Shown here piece after piece: positions 24,768-33,427 of a DNA stretch of 64,000 nucleotides. The notes under the pieces are model-generated. The model was not told the origin of the DNA. It saw only the letters and a list, made by a program, of their open reading frames with translations, and did no database searches. The stretch's first letter is position 1, and each line of letters opens with the position of its first letter. The stretch is from Robbsia andropogonis. GTDB taxonomy: Bacteria; Pseudomonadota; Gammaproteobacteria; Burkholderiales; Burkholderiaceae. A program made the position numbers and the translations under genes. Where the stretch lies: contig NZ_LAQU01000002.1 of assembly GCF_000970345.1 (NCBI RefSeq), positions 248,001 to 312,000 of the forward strand, read 5' to 3'.

Positions 24768-24989
24768 ACCCCTTGCCTTTCGGCAAACGGTCCTCGAAAA
24801 GGAGCGTGGGCGTAAAGCAAGTGCAACGATGAGCCAAGCCAACGGCTTTGCGTCCGTGTGCCATGGTCTGGTCTAGGTCGGTGAGTTCCTACAAAGGCGT
24901 AACACGGATGGCCTGCACGGGGTTCATCTGGTCAGTTGTCGTAGGTATCTACACGCACGGCGTTCATCGCGGCATGGTCGTCCTGCTCC
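24768..24989. other. Gene-free stretch after the desaturase
   Basis: No gene is convincing here. A short hairpin (TTGCC-TTTC-GGCAA, about 24,774-24,787) follows the desaturase stop but lacks a T tract. The rest may be decayed upstream parts of the AraC-type fragment. Confidence 0.3.
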
Positions 24990-25157
24990 CGCATGACTTC
25001 GATTGCCAGGCACGAGCAGGCTTGTATCCTCGAAGATAGATTTCGGCTCAAGCGCAGGGATAGCGTGAAAGATGTCGCACGCGATTTAGCTTATAGCAGC
25101 AGAGGTGCATTTTCTGCTTTATTCAATACACTTCTCGACCAATCACCCAGTCCTTAG
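24990..25157 (+). pseudogene. AraC-family regulator remnant, C-terminal helix-turn-helix
   Basis: The plus-strand frame ending at the TAG at 25155-25157 reads RRDSVKDVARDLAYSSRGAF followed by SALFNTLLDQSPSP, which closely follows the second helix-turn-helix of AraC/XylS regulators (SVxxVAxxLGYxSxSAFxxxFRRxxGxxP). Upstream in the same frame only a short stretch is open and no N-terminal domain or start is recognisable, so this is a decayed fragment. It shows that an AraC-type gene once stood between the desaturase and the acetyltransferase genes. Confidence 0.6.
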
Positions 25158-25335
25158 CTGGCAAGGAACCGGCTGATATCCTTATCTGTTATTGCCGTTG
25201 AAAAATGATCTTGGGGACAAGCCCATCGCGGATGTTACTTGTGCGGTAGCGACGTAGGCCTGAACACATTTGCACTTATTTTGTGAGAAAGATCTGCTTC
25301 TTATGGCATTTCTCAGGAAATTCCGTTTAACGCCT

Positions 25336-25827
25336 TCATCTCTCCGTCGCTGCCTGGAACGCATACGCATACCCATCAAAATAGTCATCACGAACAAACC
25401 CCATACTCCGATACAGGCTTTGCGCGGCGGTGTTCGTCTTAGCCGTTTGCAGTGACACCCACGCCACTGATTTCTGTCTGGCGGTATTGATGGCCGCGTC
25501 GAGAAGCACACGGCCGACACCCTGCTTTCTATATGCCGTACCTACGAATAGATCATTCAAGATCAGCGCTTCTTGTGCGGACACGGAAGAAAACGTTGGA
25601 TAGAGCTGGGTGAATCCCGCCATCTCGCCATCGTTGGCAATGGCCACAAGTATCGTCGAGTCCTGTTTCCGAATGCGATCGGCGAGAAACGTATGCGCAA
25701 GCGCGAGATCCGGTGCTTTCCCATAGAACTGGCGGTGCGCGTCGAACAGATATGACAAAGGCAGCACATCGTCAGCGTTGGCTGACCTGACCAAAACAGT
25801 GTGATTGGTATCCGAATGAATCGTCAT
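25336..25827 (-). CDS. GNAT family N-acetyltransferase
   Basis: A 163-residue GNAT enzyme. The acetyl-CoA binding motif is seen as VGTAYRKQGVGRVLLDAAI, preceded by the strand EALILNDLFV and followed by VAWVSLQTAKTNTAAQSLYRSMGFV, the usual motif B. It transfers an acetyl group to a small molecule or protein amine; the substrate is not evident. The ATG at 25827 (MTIHSDTNHT) is preferred; another lies 6 codons upstream. It stands alone on the minus strand. Confidence 0.85.
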   Translation of the reverse strand: MTIHSDTNHTVLVRSANADDVLPLSYLFDAHRQFYGKAPDLALAHTFLADRIRKQDSTILVAIANDGEMAGFTQLYPTFSSVSAQEALILNDLFVGTAYRKQGVGRVLLDAAINTARQKSVAWVSLQTAKTNTAAQSLYRSMGFVRDDYFDGYAYAFQAATER

Positions 25828-25956
25828 GGTTTTACGATAAGCCAATAGAAACGCTTCTTGAGCGATCGCTATCGATTCTATATCGGCCGGCGGAAACCAT
25901 TAAAGGAACCGTCTTGGCGGCGTACCTTGTATCTGTACACCGCTCCAATCACTATA

Positions 25957-27351
25957 TCAATGCGCACGCTGTTTCCGTTGCAATGCTCGATCCGGCAGTC
26001 CGGCCCGCTCCTCCCTTTCGACCGAGGGTGAGGTCGAATGAATCGCAGCGTTCGGATACTGTTCCGGATAAAGCACCGCCTTCGCAATGTCTTCATTAAA
26101 CGTGCGTGACCATTTTGCGACCACGACGGTGGCAAGACTGTTGCCGATCGTATTGCAGGTGGCGATCGCCATCGACATGAACCGGTACACCCCGAAAATA
26201 AGCGCCAGACCTTCGATCGGCAAGATACCCGTTGACGTTACGGTCGCCGCGAAGACCACGAACGAGCCGCCGGACACTGTGGCGGCACCTTTCGACGTCA
26301 GCAGCATCAAGAGCAGAAATCCCAACTGATGTTCGAGCGTGATCTGAACGCCGTACGCATGCGCAATGAACATCACCCCCATCGCCATGAAAATCGACGT
26401 GCCATCGAGGTTGAACGCATACCCCGTCGGCAAAACCAGGCCCACGGTCTGCTTAGCGCAGCCCATTCGCTCCAACTTGCCGAGAAGTCGCGGCAGCGCA
26501 CTTTCCGAAGATGCGGTACCCAGAACGATAAAGATCTCTTCTTTGATATACCGCAGGAAACGCCACAGACTCACGCCTGCGAGTTTTGCGATCAGCCCCA
26601 TCACCACGACGATAAACAGCGCCACCACTGCGTAAAAGCTAAACACCAGTTGTGCAAGTGCGACCAAAACGGCGGTGCCGTTGCTACCGACGGAGTACGC
26701 GACCGCGCCGAACGTGCCGAGCGGGGCTAGCTTCATTACCAGGTTGATAAACGAAAACAAGACCTGGGATATCGTGTCCAGTCCTTCCGTGATGCGCGCA
26801 CGCCGACTTTCGGGAATCGACAGAATGCCAATGCCCACCATTACCGCCAACACGACGACCTGCAGTAGTTCACCTCGCACGAACGCGCCGATGAAGTTAT
26901 CCGGCACGAGATGCATGACGAAATCAATGAAGCCCTGCGGCGTTGCCTTCGCCAGTGCCGGGGGCACCGTGCCGGCGGTGACATGCGCCATCCCTTTTCC
27001 GATCTGCAGTACGTTGCCGGCCACCATACCGGCAAGCAAGGCTATCGTCGATACCACTTCAAAGTAGACGATCGACCGCCAGCCAACCCTGCCGGCGCTA
27101 CGAATGTCACCGGCTGACGCAATGCCATGCACAATCGTCAAAAATACCAACGGGGCAACCCCCGCCTTGATGAGCGCGAGGAAGATATCGCCAAGCAGTT
27201 TCAGTTGCGTGGCGAACTTTGGAAATACGAGACCCATCGCTATCCCAAGCATCAAGGCAAGCAAGACTTGCATGCCCAGACGGCGGTACCAAGGAAGCAC
27301 TGTTTTCTTTTTGTTACGATGCGCGTCGGCAACAGACGTTTCGTCATTCAT
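25957..27351 (-). CDS. dctA: DctA-type dicarboxylate:cation symporter
   Basis: A 464-residue SLC1/DAACS transporter with about eight membrane segments and two re-entrant loops. The signature regions VLGTASSESALPRLLGKLERMG, LVLPTGYAFNLDGTSIFMAMG, LLTSKGAATVSGGSFVVFAAT and ATCNTIGNSLATVVVAKW match C4-dicarboxylate carriers of the DctA group and carry the serine-rich loop and the C-terminal substrate-binding asparagines. GGAGGAG upstream favours the ATG at 27351. It follows the fumarase-superfamily lyase gene by 24 bases; since such lyases release fumarate, uptake of a related dicarboxylate or substrate makes sense. The symbol is by family. Confidence 0.82.
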   Translation of the reverse strand: MNDETSVADAHRNKKKTVLPWYRRLGMQVLLALMLGIAMGLVFPKFATQLKLLGDIFLALIKAGVAPLVFLTIVHGIASAGDIRSAGRVGWRSIVYFEVVSTIALLAGMVAGNVLQIGKGMAHVTAGTVPPALAKATPQGFIDFVMHLVPDNFIGAFVRGELLQVVVLAVMVGIGILSIPESRRARITEGLDTISQVLFSFINLVMKLAPLGTFGAVAYSVGSNGTAVLVALAQLVFSFYAVVALFIVVVMGLIAKLAGVSLWRFLRYIKEEIFIVLGTASSESALPRLLGKLERMGCAKQTVGLVLPTGYAFNLDGTSIFMAMGVMFIAHAYGVQITLEHQLGFLLLMLLTSKGAATVSGGSFVVFAATVTSTGILPIEGLALIFGVYRFMSMAIATCNTIGNSLATVVVAKWSRTFNEDIAKAVLYPEQYPNAAIHSTSPSVEREERAGLPDRALQRKQRAH

Positions 27352-27375
27352 CATGTTCTCCTCCATGCCGTCTCT

Positions 27376-28734
27376 TTAGACCGCCTGGGACAAACGAATA
27401 GCCTGATCAACCATGTCAGGTGCTAGTCCCAGATAGTTGGCCGGATCGGTCATCTTCTCGATCTGGTCCCGATTGAAATGCGCCATCACGGTAGTCAACG
27501 CGGACAGCGCTTCGGCCAAGGTGCCGCCTTTTTCGTTAACCGTACGGCAGGCATCGTAGACGATGTCATGCGCTTGCTGCCGCCCCGTGAACGGTGCCAC
27601 CGCCATCATCACCGCCTCGGCGACGATAAGCCCTTGTGAGATCCCCAGGTTATGCTTCATGCGGTCGGCATCGACGATCAGGCCACGCAATGCAAACTTG
27701 GCTTGATGCAACGCCCCTGACGTCAAGATGAAGCTTTCCGGGATGGCGATCCACTCGGCATGCCAGGGGCCGGTCGCACGCTCGAAATCCTGCACCATCG
27801 CATCGACCATCAAACCGGCATGTTGGCGAACCGCCTTCGATGCGGCGAGCATCAATTCGCTGGAAATGGGATTGCGCTTTTGCGGCATGGTGCTGCTGGC
27901 CCCACGCCCTTTCACGAATGGCTCATAGACTTCGGCGAATTCCGTCGACGCCATGATCATGATGTCGAGCGCGATCTTGCCCAGCGACCCGGTAACCAAT
28001 GCGAGCAGGTTGACCGCTTCGGCAAAACCATCGCGCGCCACGTGCCATGTTGTCGCGGGAACGCCCAACCCCAGCGCATCCGCCAGTGCCTTCTGCACGG
28101 CGAATCCCTTGTCGCCAAGCGACGCCAGCGTACCGGCCGCGCCACCAAACTCGACCACCGCCACGCGGGGACGCAGTTCCGCCAGACGTTGCTGATGGCG
28201 ATCGAACATCGCCAGCCAGATCGCGACCTTATAACCGAACGTCACCGGCAGCGCTTGCTGCAAGTGGGTGCGGCCCGCCATCGGCGTGTCGCGGTGTTTC
28301 TTCGCAAGGTCGGCAAGAATGCCTCTGAGCGCGCGAACGTCCGCGGCAACGCTATCGAGCGCATCGCGCACTTGCAGCGAGACCGCCGTATCCATGATGT
28401 CCTGGGTGGTTGCGCCCCAATGCACGAAACGACCGGCATCGCCGCACATCGCGACGAGCTGGTGTACCAAGGGCAAGATCGGATAGCCGACGATATCGGT
28501 CTCATGTCGCATGTGATCGAAGTCGATCTTATCGATCGTCGATTCGCGCGCAATCACGTCGGCCGCCTCTGCCGGGATGACGCCGGTCTTCGCTTCCGCT
28601 CGCGCCAGCGCCACTTCCACGTCGATATAGCGTTGAATCAATGCGTGATCGGAAAATATCCCGCGCATGGCCGACGTGCCGAAGGCGTCGCGAAACAGTA
28701 TCGAATCCATGACCGTGCTGGCGTAACTAGTCAT
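27376..28734 (-). CDS. Fumarase/aspartase superfamily lyase (PcaB/adenylosuccinate lyase-like)
   Basis: A 452-residue enzyme of the fumarase/aspartase superfamily. It carries the signature KGRGASSTMPQKRNPISSE with the flexible catalytic serine loop, the HWGATTQDIMDT motif and the GRTHLQQALPVTFG motif of the PurB/PcaB branch. Members eliminate or cyclise succinyl-type compounds, usually releasing fumarate. Length and motifs fit 3-carboxy-cis,cis-muconate cycloisomerase-like proteins, but no other pca genes are nearby, so a succinyl-adduct lyase is at least as likely. It is transcribed with the transporter downstream and lies divergent to the GntR gene, whose twin operators sit 47 bases upstream. 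Confidence 0.85.
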   Translation of the reverse strand: MTSYASTVMDSILFRDAFGTSAMRGIFSDHALIQRYIDVEVALARAEAKTGVIPAEAADVIARESTIDKIDFDHMRHETDIVGYPILPLVHQLVAMCGDAGRFVHWGATTQDIMDTAVSLQVRDALDSVAADVRALRGILADLAKKHRDTPMAGRTHLQQALPVTFGYKVAIWLAMFDRHQQRLAELRPRVAVVEFGGAAGTLASLGDKGFAVQKALADALGLGVPATTWHVARDGFAEAVNLLALVTGSLGKIALDIMIMASTEFAEVYEPFVKGRGASSTMPQKRNPISSELMLAASKAVRQHAGLMVDAMVQDFERATGPWHAEWIAIPESFILTSGALHQAKFALRGLIVDADRMKHNLGISQGLIVAEAVMMAVAPFTGRQQAHDIVYDACRTVNEKGGTLAEALSALTTVMAHFNRDQIEKMTDPANYLGLAPDMVDQAIRLSQAV

Positions 28735-28780
28735 TCTGACCTCGGTGCAAGTAAGATGAGCCTGGGAATGTCACAAGACA

Positions 28781-28796
28781 ATATGTCCGGACTTAT
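28781..28796. promoter_or_regulatory. GntR operator copy 1
   Basis: A 16-base near-palindrome, ATATGTCCGGACTTAT (one mismatch between half-sites), repeated exactly at 28809-28824. It lies upstream of the lyase gene. Confidence 0.7.
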
Positions 28797-28808
28797 TTGG
28801 CTGATCAT

Positions 28809-28824
28809 ATATGTCCGGACTTAT
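28809..28824. promoter_or_regulatory. GntR operator copy 2
   Basis: Exact second copy of the 16-base site, 28 bases from the first (close to whole helical turns), placed just upstream of the GntR gene. The pair can repress both divergent promoters. Confidence 0.7.
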
Positions 28825-28850
28825 GCCGTATGCTGTGGAAATCCCTAGGT

Positions 28851-29603
28851 ATGTCCTTCCTCGCATTACCCATTCGATTTATGAAGCGACCGCATTTTGC
28901 CCAGATTGCCCGTCACCTGGCCGACGCCATCGCGGACGATGTCTATCCCGTGGGCTCGACACTGCCAACCGAACTCGAACTTCGCGACCAGTTCCAGACG
29001 AGTCGACACACGATTCGCGCCGCCTTGCACGAATTGCAGCAGTTAGGGCTGGTGTCGCGGAAGAAGAACGCCGGAACACGGGTCGAATCTCGAACACCGG
29101 TAGGTGGGTTCCGGCCCTCCCTGGCGTCAGTCGACGACGTGGTGCAATTCGGCGCCGAGCATCTTCGGCTAGTGCAATCCGTGGAAGAGGTGCCGGCAGT
29201 TGGCGAGTTGGCCGGGCTGATAGGCTGTCCTGACGGTGCACGGTGGTTGCGCATTTCGAGCTTGCGCATAGATGGAGATCGCGCAAGTGCACCGATTGGA
29301 TGGACTGACGTCTATATCAACGCCGACTACACGGACATCGCCGAGGCCGCTCGGAAGGAGCCGGACGTGCTGGTCAGTGCCTTGATTGAAAAGCGCTATG
29401 GCACGACCATTCACGAAATTCAGCAGAACGTGCACGCCACCCTGATATCCGATGCCATGGCCGCACGATTGCGCGTGCAAGCCGGCGCCGCGGCGCTTGA
29501 GATCGTGCGACGATATTTCGATGCCGATGGCGAGGTATTCGAAGTATCCGTCACCGTCCATCCCGCCGAGCGTTTTTCAGTTTCGATGCGGTTGACGCGG
29601 TGA
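28851..29603 (+). CDS. GntR-family regulator, HutC/UTRA type
   Basis: A 250-residue repressor. The winged helix spans HFAQIARHLADAIADDVYPVGSTLPTELELRDQFQTSRHTIRAALHELQQLGLVSRKKNAGTRV, which is the standard GntR DNA-binding domain, and the rest is a UTRA ligand-binding domain. Starts at 28851 and 28881 are both possible; earlier in-frame starts would read through the second operator and are unlikely. It is divergent from the lyase-transporter pair and probably represses them until the substrate appears. Its last 27 bases overlap the 3' end of the convergent histidine kinase gene. Confidence 0.85.
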   Translation: MSFLALPIRFMKRPHFAQIARHLADAIADDVYPVGSTLPTELELRDQFQTSRHTIRAALHELQQLGLVSRKKNAGTRVESRTPVGGFRPSLASVDDVVQFGAEHLRLVQSVEEVPAVGELAGLIGCPDGARWLRISSLRIDGDRASAPIGWTDVYINADYTDIAEAARKEPDVLVSALIEKRYGTTIHEIQQNVHATLISDAMAARLRVQAGAAALEIVRRYFDADGEVFEVSVTVHPAERFSVSMRLTR

Positions 29604-31049
29604 TGCGCCGGTGCTGCCAGCGGACTCGCTCGCCTGCATGGCGACCGAAAACCCGAAGGTGTTGACGCCATCAGCGCTGCGCGCCCATGCGCTACCGCCG
29701 TGCATGTCAGCCACTGCCTTGACGATGGCGAGGCCCAGTCCGTGATTTTCCCGGCTGTTTGTTCGCGATACCTCGGCGCGATAAAACCGATCGAACAAAT
29801 GGACAATGGTCGCGGAAGGAATCGCGGCACCGGGATTCGCCACCGCCACCTCGGCATGCGTTTCATTGGCGGTGATCGTCACCGTGATGGCGTTACCCGG
29901 CGTGCAATGCTGGATCGCATTCATCAACAGATTGACGAGCGCACGGCCAAACATCGCGGTATCCACCGGCGCCGTGGCATCGCCTTTGAGCGTCACCGTC
30001 AGTTGCGCATCTTCCAGCGTCATTTCAAGAAAATCCAACGTCCGTTCGCACTCGGTGGCCAACGATTTCCGTGTCAGCGCGGTGGCCCGATCGCCTTGAT
30101 CCGCTCGTGCCAGGAACAGCATCGTATTGACGATGTCACGGATGCGGATCAGTTCCTCGAGGTTCGACTCCAACGTGCTGGCCAAATGGTCCGCGCTGCG
30201 ACTACGTGTCAATGCCACTTCCGTCTGACCGATCAAGATCGTAATAGGGGTCCGCAGCTCGTGCGCCACGTCGGCGTTGAACGCCTCCAGTCGACCATGC
30301 GACGCGTCCAGTCGTTCAAGTGCCCCATTGAACGACTCCGCCAGCGCGCTTAACTCCGCCGGCAGCGGCGCGGCCCGCAGACGCTGTGAGCGCGTGTGCG
30401 GACTGATGGTCGACGCCTCGCGCGTGAGCCGCGTCAGTGGCGCGAGTCCAATTCGCGCGACCGTGTAACCCAATGCCAGCACGATCAACGTGCCAACGCC
30501 ATACAACACCCGTAGCGACACGCCGAACGCGTGCATGATGCGCGTTTTCTGCGCGTAGCTGACCGCGACTTGCAACTGGAGTGCCGGTCGCTGGCCGCGC
30601 GCCGGCACCGCCACCGTTTGCACAAGTCTGTCCGGACCGCCCGGCACCGCAATCCGCTGGTACCCGGCAGGCCAGGTTCGTAAGATTTCCCCCGTTATGG
30701 GCGTGTTGAATCGATAGGCGGGATCAGCACTCGTCACCGCGAAATGCGGCGCTTCCTGCTGCGGCTCACCTTGCGCATCCTCCGGTGCCAGTTCCGCAAG
30801 CCGATCACGTGCCATCCTCCAACGTTCCGGGGTGGACGTGTGATACAGCGCCTCACGCGCCACCACGAGCTGACTGCTCAGTAGCTGACGCGTCGAGAGT
30901 TCCAGCTGACTGCGCAGCGACATCATCAAGCCAGCACCCACCAGCGTAAAGATCGCCAGCGCCATCAATGCAAACGTGACGGCCAGACGCCGCGAGATCG
31001 ATGGGCGCCCGAAAACGCGAGAGAGGGCGGAAAATATTGCGCGCTTCAT
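29577..31049 (-). CDS. Sensor histidine kinase (heavy-metal/CusS-like)
   Basis: A 490-residue membrane kinase. Membrane segments at about residues 20-45 and 180-205 flank a periplasmic sensor region; a HAMP domain follows, then the phospho-accepting histidine in FNADVAHELRTPITILIGQ, an N-box ALVNLLMNAIQHC and a G-box NHGLGLAIVKAVADMHGG. The layout matches the CusS/CopS/IrlS group, though the periplasmic part does not reveal the signal. The ATG directly follows the response regulator stop. The system sits just downstream of the NodT-HlyD-RND efflux genes and probably governs them. Confidence 0.88.
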   Translation of the reverse strand: MKRAIFSALSRVFGRPSISRRLAVTFALMALAIFTLVGAGLMMSLRSQLELSTRQLLSSQLVVAREALYHTSTPERWRMARDRLAELAPEDAQGEPQQEAPHFAVTSADPAYRFNTPITGEILRTWPAGYQRIAVPGGPDRLVQTVAVPARGQRPALQLQVAVSYAQKTRIMHAFGVSLRVLYGVGTLIVLALGYTVARIGLAPLTRLTREASTISPHTRSQRLRAAPLPAELSALAESFNGALERLDASHGRLEAFNADVAHELRTPITILIGQTEVALTRSRSADHLASTLESNLEELIRIRDIVNTMLFLARADQGDRATALTRKSLATECERTLDFLEMTLEDAQLTVTLKGDATAPVDTAMFGRALVNLLMNAIQHCTPGNAITVTITANETHAEVAVANPGAAIPSATIVHLFDRFYRAEVSRTNSRENHGLGLAIVKAVADMHGGSAWARSADGVNTFGFSVAMQASESAGSTGASPRQPHRN

Positions 31050-31739
31050 TTAACGGCGCATGTCGTCGGCATCGCGCACTTCGAGCACATAACCCATGCC
31101 GCGCACCGTATGCAGCAATTTGGTATCGAACGGGCCGTCCAATTTTGCCCGCAAGCGCTTGATGGCGGTCTCCACGACGTTCGTGTGACTGTCGAAGTTG
31201 ACGTCCCAGACCGACTCGGCAATGGCGGTCTTCGAGAGAATGTCACCCTGTCGTCGCGCAAGCAAACTCAGTAACTGAAATTCCTTTGCGGTCAAATCGA
31301 GGCGTGACCCTTCACGCGATGCGCGGCGACCGATCAAGTCGACGTGCAGGCCCGCGATCGAGATCAGCGTGGGTTCCTGCAACCGGGTACGACGCGCCAG
31401 CGCATGCAGGCGCTCAACCAATTCCAGGAAAGAGAATGGCTTTGTAAGATAGTCGTCGGCACCGCCGCGCAGACCGCGCACACGATCGTCGATCTGGTCA
31501 CGCGCGGTCAGCATGATCACCGGTGTCGCCTTGCGGGTACGAATCGCTCGCAACACGGCGAAACCATCGCGGCCTGGCAGCATCACGTCGAGTACGATTA
31601 CATCGTACTCGAACTCCAGCGCGAGATGCATGCCCTCATCCCCATCCAACGCGACATCCACGATCCAGCCCTGCTCCGTCAAACCGGTACGCAAATAGTC
31701 GACAACCTTCTGCTCGTCCTCGACGATCAACAGCTTCAT
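31050..31739 (-). CDS. OmpR-type response regulator
   Basis: A 229-residue two-component regulator. The receiver domain has the acidic pair near residue 8 (IVEDEQK), the phospho-acceptor aspartate in YDVIVLDVMLPGRDG and the conserved lysine in YLTKPFSFLELVERL. A winged-helix output domain follows (LDLTAKEFQLLSLLARRQGDILSKTAIAESVWD). It resembles CusR/IrlR-type copper and multidrug regulators. It is co-transcribed with the kinase and lies 59 bases downstream of the NodT gene. Confidence 0.92.
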   Translation of the reverse strand: MKLLIVEDEQKVVDYLRTGLTEQGWIVDVALDGDEGMHLALEFEYDVIVLDVMLPGRDGFAVLRAIRTRKATPVIMLTARDQIDDRVRGLRGGADDYLTKPFSFLELVERLHALARRTRLQEPTLISIAGLHVDLIGRRASREGSRLDLTAKEFQLLSLLARRQGDILSKTAIAESVWDVNFDSHTNVVETAIKRLRAKLDGPFDTKLLHTVRGMGYVLEVRDADDMRR

Positions 31740-31798
31740 ACCCCCTTCCTCCCCTGGCCCCTACGGCGCCATTTCGGGATGTTACCCCGGACGCGTGA

Positions 31799-33427
31799 TC
31801 AACGGTCCGACGCGGCCATTTGCACTGACGATGCCGATGCGGTACCGGCAAGCTCCTGCGTTGTCCAGCCCCCGCCCAATGCCTTGATCAAGTTGACCGC
31901 AGTGGTCCAGCGCTGCGCACGAATCTGGGTGGCGGTGCGTTCGCTGGTCAGCAAGGATTGCTGCGCGGCAATCACATCGAGATAGGCGACGAGGCCGCCT
32001 TCGTAGCGATCACGCGCCAGTGACAACAAGCGCCGTGCATCGTCGACCGACTGCGCGGCACGCTGCTGCGCCTCACCCAGCGTGGCCAGTCCGGTAACGC
32101 CGTTCTGCACTTGCTGGAACGCCATCAGCACTGTCTGACGGTAGTTTGCCTGGGCGGCGCGATAGCCTGCATTGGCGAAATCAATCGATGCCGTGCGGCG
32201 TCCGCCGTCGAACAGAACCTGCTTGACCGATGCTCCGAGCGTCCACATCAATTCCGGCGCACTGAACAGGTTGGCAAAGCGGGTCGCCTCCCAACCGATA
32301 CCGGGCGTCAACGTCAGCGTTGGGAAAAACGCGGCACGCGCCACGCCGATCTTCGCATTGGCCGCCGCCATCGCGCGCTCGGCCGAGGCGATATCAGGAC
32401 GCCTTTGCAGCAGCTCACTTGGTAGCGCCAACGGTATCGTGAACGGCACGTCAGTGATGAGCGCCGGTGCAATCGTGAAATCAGGGGCCGGTACGCCAAT
32501 CAGCGCGGCAATGGTATTTTGATATTGCGCGCGCTGATTCTCCAGCAGCGTCTGCTGGACCGCGGTGGCATCGAGCTGCGATTGCTGCTGCATCAGATTG
32601 AGCCCGGATACCGCACCGAGCTCGTGCTCCGACTGAACGAAACCCAAGGCCTTGCGTTGCAACGCAAGAGACCGTGCGGTGACGTCCAGCTCGGCGTCGA
32701 GTTCCCGCAGCATGAAGTAATTATTTGCCAGATCGGTGGTCAATACCAGGCGCGCGTTGGCGAGGTCCGCCTGCGACTGTTCCGTTGCCGCGGCCGCACT
32801 CTCGACGTCCCGACGAATGCGTCCGAACAAGTCCAGCTCATAGTTGAGGGTGGGACCCAGCTTGATGTCGTTCTGCACCGTGTGATGCGTCGGCGTCGCG
32901 TAATTCGTGCGCGGCCGATCCTCGGATGTTCTAGCGCGCGAGACACCGCCACCCAAATCGACTTCCGGCATGTCCTGCGCGCCGACACCACGCAAGGTCG
33001 CCCTCGCCTGATCATAGTGCGCCACAGCGGCCGCCAGCGTCGCATTCCCAGCCAGCGCCCGTCCTTCCAGGTCAGTCAATACAGCGTCATTAAATGCCGT
33101 CCACCAGTCCATTCGCATCGGTGCATGCGACGGCACGGCAGTCAGCCAGTCGCGTGCCGCCTGATTCGCTGGCGCGGCGCTGGGCGCGCCCGGCGCGCTT
33201 GTCGCGACGTCCGTTGCGCGCCAAGCGGCCGGCGTGGTGGTATCGGGGCGATGGTAGTTGGGACCGACGGTGCAGCCCATCAGGGCTAATATGCCCACCG
33301 TCGTGCCGCACGCGGATACCCGATACATCGTCCGCGCGGCGCGCGGCGCGGCCAGGGCGGCACGTGCGCCCCCCTGGCCGGCCTGCCGACTGTCGGAAGC
33401 GTTGCCAAAGCGCCGCATGGGTTTCAC
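31799..33427 (-). CDS. NodT-family outer membrane efflux lipoprotein
   Basis: A 542-residue outer-membrane factor of tripartite RND pumps. TVGPNYHRPDT directly after the lipobox LALMGC is the family hallmark; the cysteine would be lipidated. Two repeated helical/strand halves follow, as in OprM/NodT. The GTG at 33427 overlaps the stop of the HlyD gene (GTGA), but would give a long N-region; an ATG at 33328 (MYRVSACG) would give a normal lipoprotein signal and may be the true start. It completes the RND-HlyD-NodT operon. Confidence 0.88.
   Translation of the reverse strand: MKPMRRFGNASDSRQAGQGGARAALAAPRAARTMYRVSACGTTVGILALMGCTVGPNYHRPDTTTPAAWRATDVATSAPGAPSAAPANQAARDWLTAVPSHAPMRMDWWTAFNDAVLTDLEGRALAGNATLAAAVAHYDQARATLRGVGAQDMPEVDLGGGVSRARTSEDRPRTNYATPTHHTVQNDIKLGPTLNYELDLFGRIRRDVESAAAATEQSQADLANARLVLTTDLANNYFMLRELDAELDVTARSLALQRKALGFVQSEHELGAVSGLNLMQQQSQLDATAVQQTLLENQRAQYQNTIAALIGVPAPDFTIAPALITDVPFTIPLALPSELLQRRPDIASAERAMAAANAKIGVARAAFFPTLTLTPGIGWEATRFANLFSAPELMWTLGASVKQVLFDGGRRTASIDFANAGYRAAQANYRQTVLMAFQQVQNGVTGLATLGEAQQRAAQSVDDARRLLSLARDRYEGGLVAYLDVIAAQQSLLTSERTATQIRAQRWTTAVNLIKALGGGWTTQELAGTASASSVQMAASDR

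Noticed and set aside
24848-25039. A 63-codon frame containing THGVHRGMVVLLPHD, possibly the cupin part of the AraC remnant.
   Set aside because: It is in a different frame from the helix-turn-helix remnant and too short to assign.
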